From positions 1 to 62,957 of the forward strand of contig NZ_VYGV01000023.1 in the NCBI RefSeq assembly GCF_013387465.1: a DNA stretch of 62,957 nt, in the 5' to 3' direction. Source of the stretch: Hydrogenophaga aromaticivorans (GTDB lineage Bacteria; Pseudomonadota; Gammaproteobacteria; Burkholderiales; Burkholderiaceae_C). Shown here piece by piece: positions 26,146-34,861 of the stretch. How positions within the stretch are numbered: the first letter of the stretch is position 1; each line of letters starts with the position of its first letter. Below the pieces are notes generated by a model. The model ran no database searches. It saw only the letters and a list, made by a program, of their open reading frames with translations, and was not told where the DNA came from. Made by a program: the position numbers and the translations under genes.

Positions 26146-27219
26146 ATGTTAAAGAAGTTATTCGGCAAGCGTGAAGTGCCTGTGGTCGAGCTGGCCTCGC
26201 ACGGCCTGAAGTTTGAGGTTCCACGCGGCAAGACGCTGCTCGAGGCCGCGCAGGATGCCGGTATTGGTTTCCCCTGCGACTGCAAGGTCGGCACCTGTGG
26301 CACCTGCCGCTTCAAATTGCTCGACGGCAAGCTCAGTGAGCTCAACTCGGCGGCGGTCTGCCTGAGCGGGGAAGACTTCCGGGACGGCTGGCGCCTGGGT
26401 TGCCAGTCGATTCCGGTCACCAGTCTGCGCATCCACCTGGCAGGTTTGGTCAGCGAGGTCGGGCCGCCGCCCAGCTTGTTCGAGGGCAAGGTCGCTTCGG
26501 TGACCCCGTTGTCGCACGACATTGTCGAGCTGCGTCTGCAATTGAATCGGCCGCTCACGTTCATCCCGGGCCAGTACGCCGATCTTCGTATCGATGGCAT
26601 CGACGGTGCGCGCAGCTATTCCTTCGCTGAAGCGCCTGAGCAAGGCAGTACGGATCGTCCTTGTTTTCATGTTCGCCGGGTGCCGGGTGGTGCCTTCACG
26701 ACCTGGCTCTTCGAGGGTGACCGGGTGGGCTTTGCGCTTACCCTGCGCGGGCCGCTGGGGCAATTTCGCCTGCGTCAGGCGGACGGCCCGATCGTCTGCG
26801 TCGCCGGCGGCAGCGGCTTGGCACCGATCAAGTGCATGCTCGAGAAGGCCTTGCTTGACCAGTGCGTTCGACCGGTCACTTTGCTCTACGGCGGGCGCGA
26901 GCAAAGAGATCTGTACTGCCGTCATGCCATCGCTGAACTGGCCGCCAGTTGGCCAGCACCGTTTGACTATATTCCTGTGCTCTCGACTGAGGATGCGCAG
27001 AGCGATTGGACGGGTCAGCGCGGCCTGGTGGCCGACAAGCTGCTCGGGCTGCCGGAGCTGGCGCAGTCGCAGATCTATCTCTGCGGACCACCGCCCATGG
27101 TGGACGCAGCCGAGTCGATTGCACTGCGCGCCGGCGTGCCGTCCGATGCCGTGTTCGCCGACCGGTTCTTCGACCGCAGCAAGCCGGGGGCAATCAGTTC
27201 TGGTACTGGCACTGCCTGA
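26146..27219 (+). CDS. XylA-type electron-transfer reductase
   Basis: A 357-residue single-chain reductase. The N-terminal 2Fe-2S domain has Cys46, Cys51, Cys54 and Cys86. A linker is followed by an FAD domain with R-S-Y-S-F near 165 and an NADH domain with G-G-S-G-L-A-P-I-K near 230 and Y-L-C-G-P-P-P-M near 310. This is the XylA/CymAb arrangement. It moves electrons from NADH to the diiron hydroxylase encoded just upstream. It might also serve the BenAB-like dioxygenase at 43.7 kb, which lacks its own reductase; that is speculation. Confidence 0.85.
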   Translation: MLKKLFGKREVPVVELASHGLKFEVPRGKTLLEAAQDAGIGFPCDCKVGTCGTCRFKLLDGKLSELNSAAVCLSGEDFRDGWRLGCQSIPVTSLRIHLAGLVSEVGPPPSLFEGKVASVTPLSHDIVELRLQLNRPLTFIPGQYADLRIDGIDGARSYSFAEAPEQGSTDRPCFHVRRVPGGAFTTWLFEGDRVGFALTLRGPLGQFRLRQADGPIVCVAGGSGLAPIKCMLEKALLDQCVRPVTLLYGGREQRDLYCRHAIAELAASWPAPFDYIPVLSTEDAQSDWTGQRGLVADKLLGLPELAQSQIYLCGPPPMVDAAESIALRAGVPSDAVFADRFFDRSKPGAISSGTGTA

Positions 27220-27319
27220 AAGTGGAGCCCATTGAGCGCACGACGCAGTCCCACCCATTTTCTAAATCACGGCTCAATCGTCCTATGAAAACCTTTACCT
27301 TCACCAATAAGGAGACACA

Positions 27320-29056
27320 ATGAAAAACGACAACCATCAATCCACGTTTCGCCAAGGTGACGCCATCGACGCCGCCGAATGGGCCGCAATGCGTGGTCGG
27401 CTCGACCGGCGCGGCTTTCTGGGTGTGCTTGTCAGCGCCGGCTTCTCGTTCGCGACGGCTGACGCCATGGCCCAGCAGGCGGTGGCGGTGCAGGCCAACC
27501 AGGAAGCGCTCGCGAACGCCTTGCAGGCAAGCTACGACTACATCGTCGTCGGAGCAGGATCTTCTGGTTGCGTGGTGGCGCGGCGGCTGGCAGAGAATCC
27601 GGCGGCCAAAGTCCTGCTCATCGAAGCCGGTGGCAGCGACGACGTTGACAGCGTCAACAACCCCGGCATCTGGTTCAGCAACATTCGATCGCCCCTTGAC
27701 TGGGGATTCACGGCCGAGCCTTCCAAGGCCGTGAACGGCAGGGCGCTGATTCTGCCGATGGGCAAGGTCATTGGTGGTGGCAGTTCGATCAATGGCTCGA
27801 TTTATGTGCGTGGTCACAAGAGCGATTACGACGGCTGGGCCCGGGAATCCGGTGACGCCATGTGGGGCTACGAGCATGTGCTGGACATCTACCGAAGAAT
27901 CGAAGACTTCCAGGGCCCGGCCGACGCGCAGCGCCGTGGTCGTGGTGGGCTGTTCCATTCGCAGATCGCCAATGACCCGAACCCCGTCGCCCCGGCGATG
28001 GTCAGGGCGGCCAAGAGCGTTGGGATTCCCAGCTTTGACGACATCAACGGTGCCATGATGGAGGGGCCCGGTGGTTGCGGGCTGGCACAGCACACCATCA
28101 AGGACGGCCGGCGCCATAGTGTGGCCAAGGTTTATCTTCACCCGGTGATGGCGCAAGCCAATCTGACGGTTCTGACTGGCGCCGAGGTGGGGCGGTTGAA
28201 CCTATCGGGCAAGCGTGTCACAGGCATCGAGATGACCTGGCGTGGCAAGACCCAGAAGATAGGGGCAAGCAAGGAAGTCATCCTTTGTGCGGGCGCCATC
28301 AACAGCCCGCGCATCTTGATGCATTCGGGCATTGGTGACGAAAAAGAACTCAAGGCGGCAGGCATCCATGTGGCCCATCATCTGCCGGGTGTCGGGCGCA
28401 ACTTCCAGGACCATGTGCTGGTGGCAGGCTGCATCTGGGAGTATCCCAAAGCGAGACCCCCGCGCAACAACGCGGCGGAATGTACGCTTTTCTGGAAGAG
28501 CGATTCCAGGCTTGCGAGTCCCGATATGCAGCCGATCCAGGTCGAAATTCCGTTCGCCAACGAAGTCACCGGCAAGCAGTTCAAGGTGCCACCGGCCGCC
28601 TGGAGCATCGCCCCCGGCCTGGTCAAGCCGAAGAGTCGGGGCCGGCTCACGGTGCGCGGTGCCAGCCCGAAGGATGGCGTGCGCATCGAGGCGAATTTTC
28701 TGCAGGACCCCGCCGACCTGAAAGCCCTTGTCCGGGCTGTCGAGTTGAGCCGCGAGATCGGAAACTCTCTCGAAATGCGCGAGTTTGTCAAGCGCGAAAT
28801 CATGCCTGGTCCGATGAAGGGCAAGTCCCTGGAAAACTTCGTGCGCAATGCGGCCAGCACGTATTACCACGAGGTGGGTACCTGTCGCATGGGGCGCGAT
28901 GAACTTGCGGTCGTCGATGCACAGTTGCGCGTGCGCGGCATCGACGGGTTGCGTGTAGCTGACGGTTCCATCATGCCCGAGATCACCGGAGGCAACACCA
29001 TGATGCCCTGCGTCATCATCGGCGAGCGCATGGGCGAAATTCTCAAGGCAGCCTGA
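27320..29056 (+). CDS. Tat-exported GMC-family alcohol dehydrogenase
   Basis: A 578-residue flavoprotein of the glucose-methanol-choline family. The N-terminus has a twin-arginine signal: R30-R31 in D-R-R-G-F-L-G, a hydrophobic stretch (32-46) and an A-x-A-type site near A51. The FAD motif I-V-V-G-A-G-S-S-G is near 71-79, and the conserved active-site His is in Y-H-E-V-G-T-C-R-M-G near residue 515. Position between the hydroxylase and the aldehyde dehydrogenase implies oxidation of a benzylic alcohol to the aldehyde, taking the place of zinc-dependent XylB. If exported, it acts in the periplasm with an unknown electron acceptor. Confidence 0.8.
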   Translation: MKNDNHQSTFRQGDAIDAAEWAAMRGRLDRRGFLGVLVSAGFSFATADAMAQQAVAVQANQEALANALQASYDYIVVGAGSSGCVVARRLAENPAAKVLLIEAGGSDDVDSVNNPGIWFSNIRSPLDWGFTAEPSKAVNGRALILPMGKVIGGGSSINGSIYVRGHKSDYDGWARESGDAMWGYEHVLDIYRRIEDFQGPADAQRRGRGGLFHSQIANDPNPVAPAMVRAAKSVGIPSFDDINGAMMEGPGGCGLAQHTIKDGRRHSVAKVYLHPVMAQANLTVLTGAEVGRLNLSGKRVTGIEMTWRGKTQKIGASKEVILCAGAINSPRILMHSGIGDEKELKAAGIHVAHHLPGVGRNFQDHVLVAGCIWEYPKARPPRNNAAECTLFWKSDSRLASPDMQPIQVEIPFANEVTGKQFKVPPAAWSIAPGLVKPKSRGRLTVRGASPKDGVRIEANFLQDPADLKALVRAVELSREIGNSLEMREFVKREIMPGPMKGKSLENFVRNAASTYYHEVGTCRMGRDELAVVDAQLRVRGIDGLRVADGSIMPEITGGNTMMPCVIIGERMGEILKAA

Positions 29057-29070
29057 CAAGGGTCGCCATC

Positions 29071-29129
29071 GCACTTCAAAAAGATAGCCCTATGAAGTGC
29101 ATCCGTGAAAGCGCTGCATTGAAGCAGCG
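29071..29129 (+). other. Two tandem hairpins between alcohol and aldehyde dehydrogenase genes
   Basis: GCACTTCA (29071-29078) pairs with TGAAGTGC (29093-29100). CGCTGC (29112-29117) pairs with GCAGCG (29124-29129), followed by TTAACTATTTCTT. They may terminate, pause or stabilise the transcript and tune expression across the operon. Confidence 0.45.
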
Positions 29130-29163
29130 TTAACTATTTCTTCATAACCAGGAGACACAAGAC

Positions 29164-30627
29164 ATGAACACACCCGTTAAAACAGAACGCTGGAGCGGCA
29201 AGATTTTCACCGGCAGCTGGGTTGCCGCCCGAGGCGGCGTCGCCCCTGTGCTCGAAGCAGCCACCGGTGCGGCGCTCGGCGAAGTCGGCGTGGCGTCGCC
29301 AGAGGACGTGGATGCGGCGGCACGCTCCGCCCAGGCAGCCCAAAAGGCGTGGGCCGCCACACCGTTTGACCAGCGCGCCGCCATCGTGCGCGAAGCGGCG
29401 CGGCTGCTCAAGGAGCGCGCTGCCGAGTTCACCCAGTGGAACGTGCGCGAGTGCGGCTCCATCGTGCCCAAGGGGGAGTGGGAGGTGGGCATCACCCATG
29501 AGCAGATGCAGCAGGCCGCGGCCTTGGCCGGCTTGCCCAACGGCATGATGTTTCCGTCCAGCGTGCCGGGACGAACCAATTTGTGGCAGCGCGTCCCGCT
29601 CGGTGTGGTGGGCGTGATCGCGCCATGGAATTTCCCCCTGTTCCTGGCGATGCGCTCGGTGGCGCCAGCCTTGGCGCTGGGCAACGCCGTGTTGCTCAAG
29701 CCGGACCTGCAAAGCGCCGTGACGGGCGGCGCACTGATTGCCCGCCTGTTCGAGGATGTCGGCCTGCCGCCGGGCGTGCTGCAGGTCTTGCCGGGCGGTC
29801 CTGCCACCGGCGACGCCGTGGTGCGCCATCCCTGCGTGAACATGGTCTCCTTCACCGGCTCCACGGCGGTCGGTCGCCAGATCGGCGAATTCTGCGGGCG
29901 TGCGCTGAAGAAGGTGGCGCTTGAGCTGGGCGGGAACAACGCCATGATCGTGCTCGATGACGCTGACCTCGACGGCGCCAGCAGTTGCGCCGCCTGGGGT
30001 GGTTTTTTGCACCAGGGGCAAATTTGCATGGCGGCGGGCCGCCATCTGGTGCACCGCAGCGTCGCCGACGCCTATGCCGCCAAGTTGGTCGAGCGCGCGA
30101 AGAAGCTGTATGTGGGCGACCCCCATGCTGGCCCGGCGCACCTGGGTCCGCTGATCAATGACCGCCAGACCGAACGCGTGCACCGCATCGTGACCGAGTC
30201 GATCGCGGCCGGCGCCACCTTGCTCGCCGGCGGCACGCACGAAGGGCGTTTCTACCAGCCCACTGTGTTGTCGAACGTGGCTGTGGACATGCCCGCCTTT
30301 GCCGAAGAGATTTTCGGACCGGTGGCGCCGATCACGGTCTTTGACACCGACGAGGAAGCGGTCGCCCTGGCCAACAGCAGCGAGTACGGGCTGGCCGCAG
30401 CGATTCATTCCAAGTCAACTGCCCGCGCCTTGCGCATGGCCTCGCAACTGAAATCGGGCATGGTGCACATCAACGACCAGCCGGTCAACTGCGAACCCCA
30501 GGTGCCGTTTGGCGGCATGGGGGCGTCGGGCAGCGGTGGCCGGTTTGGCGGCCCCGCCAGCATCGACGAATTCACGCAGGCCCAGTGGGTAAGTGTGAGC
30601 GAGAAAGCGGCGCAGTATCCGTTCTGA
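29164..30627 (+). CDS. XylC-like aromatic aldehyde dehydrogenase
   Basis: A 487-residue NAD-dependent aldehyde dehydrogenase, the length of benzaldehyde dehydrogenase XylC. It has P-W-N-F-P near 154-158, the G-S-T motif near 232, catalytic Glu254 in L-E-L-G-G-N-N and catalytic Cys288 in G-Q-I-C-M-A. No signal peptide is present, so it is cytosolic. It completes conversion of the alkyl side group to an aromatic acid. It is preceded by CAGGAGACA and the two hairpins, and followed by a long inverted repeat. Confidence 0.85.
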   Translation: MNTPVKTERWSGKIFTGSWVAARGGVAPVLEAATGAALGEVGVASPEDVDAAARSAQAAQKAWAATPFDQRAAIVREAARLLKERAAEFTQWNVRECGSIVPKGEWEVGITHEQMQQAAALAGLPNGMMFPSSVPGRTNLWQRVPLGVVGVIAPWNFPLFLAMRSVAPALALGNAVLLKPDLQSAVTGGALIARLFEDVGLPPGVLQVLPGGPATGDAVVRHPCVNMVSFTGSTAVGRQIGEFCGRALKKVALELGGNNAMIVLDDADLDGASSCAAWGGFLHQGQICMAAGRHLVHRSVADAYAAKLVERAKKLYVGDPHAGPAHLGPLINDRQTERVHRIVTESIAAGATLLAGGTHEGRFYQPTVLSNVAVDMPAFAEEIFGPVAPITVFDTDEEAVALANSSEYGLAAAIHSKSTARALRMASQLKSGMVHINDQPVNCEPQVPFGGMGASGSGGRFGGPASIDEFTQAQWVSVSEKAAQYPF

Positions 30628-30641
30628 TTCGTCGTTCGGTT

Positions 30642-30708
30642 TTTGATCACAGCAAAGCTTGTCATGCACAGCCATCAAACGGTTTGTCGTTCGATGGCTG
30701 TGATCAAA
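30642..30708 (+). terminator. Competing inverted repeats after the aldehyde dehydrogenase gene
   Basis: TTTGATCACAGC (30642-30653) is perfectly complementary to GCTGTGATCAAA (30697-30708). Inside, CACAGCCATC (30667-30676) is perfectly complementary to GATGGCTGTG (30693-30702). The right arms overlap, so the two stems compete. No long T-run follows, so attenuator or processing structure is as likely as a simple terminator. Confidence 0.5.
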
Positions 30709-30724
30709 GCATGGTTTCCATAAA

Positions 30725-30751
30725 TATCGATAAAAGCTAGGGTTATCGATA
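30725..30751. promoter_or_regulatory. Paired TATCGATA palindromes upstream of the ABC operon
   Basis: TATCGATA occurs at 30725-30732 and 30744-30751, centres 19 bp apart (about two helical turns). They lie in an AT-rich stretch (30710-30830) about 200 bp before the binding-protein gene. This suits a dimer-of-dimers regulator, but no partner is known. Confidence 0.4.
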
Positions 30752-30941
30752 ATATGAAATTAAAAAAATAAAAATAGAATTTCTCAATGGTTCATTTGAG
30801 AAAGAAAAGGTTGATTTTTTTCCAAGCTGGCTTTTGAGTTTGGCGGCAGTTAAACAAGCTAGCCTGTTTGTTTTTTTTGCTCAAGTTCAGATGAGATCGG
30901 GGTTGATTCAAACCCGCCCGGTAACAACAAAAGGAGATAAC

Positions 30942-32138
30942 ATGAAAGTATTCAAGAATACCGTTTTGGCAACTGCGATGACTTTGTCGTTCGCGGTTTG
31001 CGCGCCCGCTAGCGCCCAAGGCAAAGACCTGAAGGTGGGCCTTTTGCTACCTTTTTCGCAGGTTTTTGCCGCGTACGGCGAGGCCATCAAGGAGGGTTTT
31101 GACCTGGCCATCGAGGAGGCTGGTGGGCAGGTTGCGGGCAGGAAGATCGTGGTTCTCAAGGAGGATAGCAAGGAAGATCCCAAGGTCTCGCTGCAAATGG
31201 TGCGCCGTTACACCAAGGACGACAACGTTGATTTCATCGTCGGGCCGATTGCTTCGCACGTGGTGGCGGCCATCCGCGACGAGGTGCACCGGTCCAAGAC
31301 TTTTTTGCTGGTGGCCAATGCCGGCAATAACGAGATCACCGGCAAGAACTGCAGCCCGTACATCGTGCGCACCTCGTTCTCGAACTGGCAGGTCAATCAC
31401 TCGATGGGTCAGTACGCGGCTGAAAACATCGGCAAGTCGGCGCTGACGGTCAGTGCCAACTACGATTCCGGCCGGGAGCAGGCGGGTGCGTTCCGCCAGG
31501 GCTTCATGGAAAAGGGTGGCAAGGCGCCGCAGGAGGAGTGGCCGGCCCTGGGCACGGCTGACTTCGCGCCTATCATCACCAGTATCCGCGCCAAGCAGGC
31601 CGAGGTTGACATGGTGTGGTCCTTCCTGGCCGGCAGTGCCGCGCCGCGATTCATCACACAGGTGACCCAGGCCGGCGTGCGTGGGCCCAAGCTCAAGCTC
31701 ATGGGTCCGGTTTACATGGCCGATGAACTGTTTTTCCCCGCGATGGGCGACGCGGCGCTTGGCGTGCTGGTCAGTGGCCATTACATGGCCAGCCTTGACA
31801 CGCCGCGCAACCGCGCCTTCCAGGCCCGTTTCCAGAAGAAATACAACAAGGTCGCGCATGTCATGCACGTGCAGGGTTACGACACGGCCAAGCTGATGCT
31901 GGCCACCGTGGAGGCGCTCAAGGGTGATCTGAGCGACAAGGCCAAGGTGCGCAAGACCTTGACCAGCATCCAGGTGGACAGCCCGCGCGGCTATTTCCGC
32001 ATCGACCCCAGGACCGGCAACGTGGTGCAGAACATCTATATCGGTGAAGTCATCAAGCGCGCTGACGGTGCGCTGGGCCACAAAATCCTCAAAACTTATG
32101 AGCAGGTGACTGACAAGGGCGAGGGCTGCGCGCTGTAA
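30942..32138 (+). CDS. LIV-type ABC transporter substrate-binding protein
   Basis: A 398-residue periplasmic binding protein of the branched-chain-amino-acid type. ATG 30942 with AAAGGAGATAAC upstream gives a clear signal peptide ending A-S-A-Q. The mature N-terminus L-K-V-G-L-L-L-P-F-S-Q and I-V-G-P-I-A-S-H and the type I fold are typical. Two such proteins in other aromatic-degradation operons bind aromatic acids; the context suggests that here, but the ligand cannot be read from sequence. First gene of the five-gene importer operon. Confidence 0.85.
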   Translation: MKVFKNTVLATAMTLSFAVCAPASAQGKDLKVGLLLPFSQVFAAYGEAIKEGFDLAIEEAGGQVAGRKIVVLKEDSKEDPKVSLQMVRRYTKDDNVDFIVGPIASHVVAAIRDEVHRSKTFLLVANAGNNEITGKNCSPYIVRTSFSNWQVNHSMGQYAAENIGKSALTVSANYDSGREQAGAFRQGFMEKGGKAPQEEWPALGTADFAPIITSIRAKQAEVDMVWSFLAGSAAPRFITQVTQAGVRGPKLKLMGPVYMADELFFPAMGDAALGVLVSGHYMASLDTPRNRAFQARFQKKYNKVAHVMHVQGYDTAKLMLATVEALKGDLSDKAKVRKTLTSIQVDSPRGYFRIDPRTGNVVQNIYIGEVIKRADGALGHKILKTYEQVTDKGEGCAL

Positions 32139-32211
32139 GGTCGATCAGCTATTCCCCTCCGCGCTACGGCTTTACTGGCGTGCGCGGCTTGCCCCAACAC
32201 TTGCCACCACC

Positions 32212-33075
32212 ATGCAGATCATCATCGAACAGATTCTCAACGCCTTGCAAATGGGTGTATTGCTATTTCTCATCTCGTCTGGCCTGTCGCTCATTTTCGG
32301 CCTGATGCACGTTGTCAACCTCGCGCATGGGGCGCTCTACATGGTGGGGGCCTATTTCGGCATCACGATTGCACAGGGCCTTGGCAACTTCTACCTGGCC
32401 GTGCTGCTGGCCCCCTTGCTCACGGCGGTGGTGGGCGTGCTGGTCGAGCGCACCTTGCTCTCGCGCACCTACGGGCGTGGCATGTACCCGCAGGTGCTGC
32501 TGACGCTCGGGCTGGTGTTTTGTTTTGACGAACTGGTACGCATCGTTTGGGGGGCCCCGATCCAGACGCTGCCGCTGCCGCCCGGGCTGGCCGAGTCGGT
32601 GACGCTGGCTGGTGTCTCGCTGCCGATTTACCGGGTCTTCGTGGTGGCGGTCGGCGTGCTGGTCATCGTGGCGTTGCTGCTGACGTTTGGTCGCACCCGG
32701 CTGGGTGCCATGGTGCGCGCGGGTGTTGACGACCGTGAAATGGCCGAGGCCCTTGGCATCAATGTACGCCGGCTCTTCGGCGGCGTATTTGCCGTGGGTG
32801 CGGCCTTGGCCGGGCTGGCTGGCGTGCTGGCGGTGCCGATTTTCAACGCTTATCCCGGCATGGGCAGCGAGATCCTGATTTCCGCGCTGGTGGTGGTGGT
32901 GGTCGGCGGCATGGGCTCGCTGGCCGGCGCGCTGATCGCGAGCCTGCTGATCGGTGCGGCAACCGTGGTCGGTCAGGTCTTTGCCGCCGAGTTCTCCACT
33001 GCGGTGATCTATCTGATCCTGGTGGCGGTGTTGCTGATTCGGCCGCAAGGCATCATGGGGAGTGTGGCCCGATGA
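32212..33075 (+). CDS. LivH-type ABC permease
   Basis: A 287-residue inner-membrane permease. It has about eight hydrophobic segments, the N-terminal S-L-I-F-G-L-M-H-V-V-N-L-A-H-G-A-L-Y block, and A-L-G-I-N-V-R-R-L-F near 180 that contacts the ATPase. It pairs with the LivM-type permease whose start overlaps its stop codon (ATGA). It forms the membrane channel of the proposed aromatic-acid importer. Confidence 0.85.
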   Translation: MQIIIEQILNALQMGVLLFLISSGLSLIFGLMHVVNLAHGALYMVGAYFGITIAQGLGNFYLAVLLAPLLTAVVGVLVERTLLSRTYGRGMYPQVLLTLGLVFCFDELVRIVWGAPIQTLPLPPGLAESVTLAGVSLPIYRVFVVAVGVLVIVALLLTFGRTRLGAMVRAGVDDREMAEALGINVRRLFGGVFAVGAALAGLAGVLAVPIFNAYPGMGSEILISALVVVVVGGMGSLAGALIASLLIGAATVVGQVFAAEFSTAVIYLILVAVLLIRPQGIMGSVAR

Positions 33076-34103
33076 ATAACAAGTACAAGTACTGGCCGCT
33101 CCTGGCGCTGCTGCTCATCGCCGTCGCGCTGCCGCATTTCACGCGCGGCACGCAGACCGAGTTCGCGATCGAGATCCTGGTCACCGGCATGTTCGCGTTG
33201 AGCCTGAACATCCTGATCGGTCGCCTCGGTTTGATCAGTTTTGGCCACGGCCTGTTTCTGGGTCTCGGTGCCTACCTGGCCGCCTTCATGTTGCGTCATG
33301 TGGCCGAGAACCTGTTTGTGTTGCTTGCGGTGGCGCTGCTGGTGGGCGTCATGGTGTCGCTGCTCGTGGGGGCGATGGTGCTGCGGCTGGGGGGCGTCGG
33401 CTTTGTCATGATCACGATCGCCTTCTGCCAGTTGTTCTATGTGCTGGTGTTGTCGACGCAAGCCTGGTCGGGTGGCATCAACGGCATTTCATCGATCCCG
33501 CGTCCTTCGCTGTGGGCGGGGGATGGTGTGCCTGACTGGTTGTCGCTGGACAACGGCATCACCTTTTACTACGTCGCGCTGCTGCTGCTGATCGCGCTGT
33601 TGCTGGGCCTCAAGCGCCTGGACGCTTCCCCGCTGGGCGCGGTTTTTTCCGGCATCCGCCAGAACCCCATGCGCATGCGGGCGCTCGGCTACCCGGTGCG
33701 GCGCTTTCAGTTGATCGGCTTCGTGATGGCCGGTTCGGTGGCTGCGGTGGCCGGATCCTTGCACGCGAGCCTGTTCAGTCTGGTGGACCCGGCGCTGCTG
33801 TTCTGGACCACCTCCGGCGAAGTCATCCTGATGGTGATTCTGGGCGGTATCGGCAGCCTGTACGGCCCGCTGGTCGGGGCCGCGTTGTTCCTTGCGTTGT
33901 TTCATTATCTGGGCGCGCTGACCGACCATTGGCGCCTGGTGCTGGGCATGATTTTTGTGTTGATGGTGCTCTATGCACCCAACGGGCTGGTGCCGCTATT
34001 GGCCAACGCCTGGCGCCGCTGGCGCCGCTGGCGCCGACCGGACCTGCGCCGGCCTGGCGCCGAGGCCGTCCCGACGCTGACGAAAGAGGGGGGTGAGGCA
34101 TGA
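33072..34103 (+). CDS. LivM-type ABC permease
   Basis: A 343-residue permease with about nine to ten membrane segments and the family block L-N-I-L-I-G-R-L-G-L-I-S-F-G-H-G near 46-61. A coupling segment lies around R-Q-N-P-M-R-M-R-A-L-G-Y near 197-208. The C-terminal tail is strongly basic (W-R-R-W-R-R-W-R-R-P-D), longer than usual. It overlaps both neighbours by 4 bases. Confidence 0.85.
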   Translation: MNNKYKYWPLLALLLIAVALPHFTRGTQTEFAIEILVTGMFALSLNILIGRLGLISFGHGLFLGLGAYLAAFMLRHVAENLFVLLAVALLVGVMVSLLVGAMVLRLGGVGFVMITIAFCQLFYVLVLSTQAWSGGINGISSIPRPSLWAGDGVPDWLSLDNGITFYYVALLLLIALLLGLKRLDASPLGAVFSGIRQNPMRMRALGYPVRRFQLIGFVMAGSVAAVAGSLHASLFSLVDPALLFWTTSGEVILMVILGGIGSLYGPLVGAALFLALFHYLGALTDHWRLVLGMIFVLMVLYAPNGLVPLLANAWRRWRRWRRPDLRRPGAEAVPTLTKEGGEA

Positions 34104-34861
34104 CGGCACCGGTACTGGAGACCCGCGGTCTGACGCTGGCCTATGGCCGCTTCCTGGCCTTGCGCAACGTCGACCTGCAACTGCTGCCCGGCCAGCGCTA
34201 CGGCGTGCTCGGCCCGAACGGCGCGGGCAAGACCACGCTGCTGAACCTGCTGACCGGCACCCTGACGGCTACCTCGGGATCGATCCACCTCGACGGCGCC
34301 GACATCACGGCGCTGTCGGCCGAGCGGCGCAGCCATCTCGGGATTGGCCGCAGCTTCCAGAAGACCAGTGTGTTCACCGAATTCAGTGTGCTGGAGAACG
34401 TGCGGCTGGCGGTGCAGTCGCGCGAGTTGCGGCGCAGTTTTGATTTCTGGACGCCGCGCACGCGCGACCGCCACCTCGACGAGCGTGCCATGGCTTATGT
34501 CGAGAGGGTCGGCCTGGCCGCCAAGGCGGCGGCACTGGCCACGGCGCTGTCGTATGGTGAGCTGCGTCAACTCGAGATTGCCCTGGCGCTGGCGACCGAG
34601 CCGCGGCTGTTGCTGCTGGATGAGCCCACCGCCGGCATGAGCGAAGAGGAAACCCATGCGGTGGTCGACATGCTGCGCGCCAGCCTGCCCCGGGCGCTGA
34701 CCCTGGTGATCATCGAGCACGACCTCAAGGTGATCGAAGGCCTGACCGACCACGTGTTCGTGTTCGAGCAGGGCGCGTTATTCGAACAGGGCAATCCGAC
34801 GCAAATTCGCGACAGCGCGCGGGTGCAGGAGATCTATTTCAAGGGGCGCCATCTTGATTGA
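34100..34861 (+). CDS. LivG-type ABC transporter ATPase
   Basis: A 253-residue ATPase with Walker A G-P-N-G-A-G-K-T-T near 39-47 and Walker B L-L-L-L-D-E-P-T-A-G near 170. The signature helix region is L-S-Y-G-E-L-R-Q-L-E near 153, with an unusual Tyr in place of the second Gly of the L-S-G-G-Q consensus, which is common in LivG proteins. The LivG-specific insert around F-Q-K-T-S-V-F-T-E-F-S-V is present. It drives the importer with the LivF partner. Confidence 0.85.
   Translation: MTAPVLETRGLTLAYGRFLALRNVDLQLLPGQRYGVLGPNGAGKTTLLNLLTGTLTATSGSIHLDGADITALSAERRSHLGIGRSFQKTSVFTEFSVLENVRLAVQSRELRRSFDFWTPRTRDRHLDERAMAYVERVGLAAKAAALATALSYGELRQLEIALALATEPRLLLLDEPTAGMSEEETHAVVDMLRASLPRALTLVIIEHDLKVIEGLTDHVFVFEQGALFEQGNPTQIRDSARVQEIYFKGRHLD

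Noticed and set aside
34013..34045. TGGCGCCGC-like short tandem repeat near the end of the LivM-type gene
   Set aside because: It encodes the basic W-R-R tail in frame. It is too short and imperfect to be a separate repeat feature.
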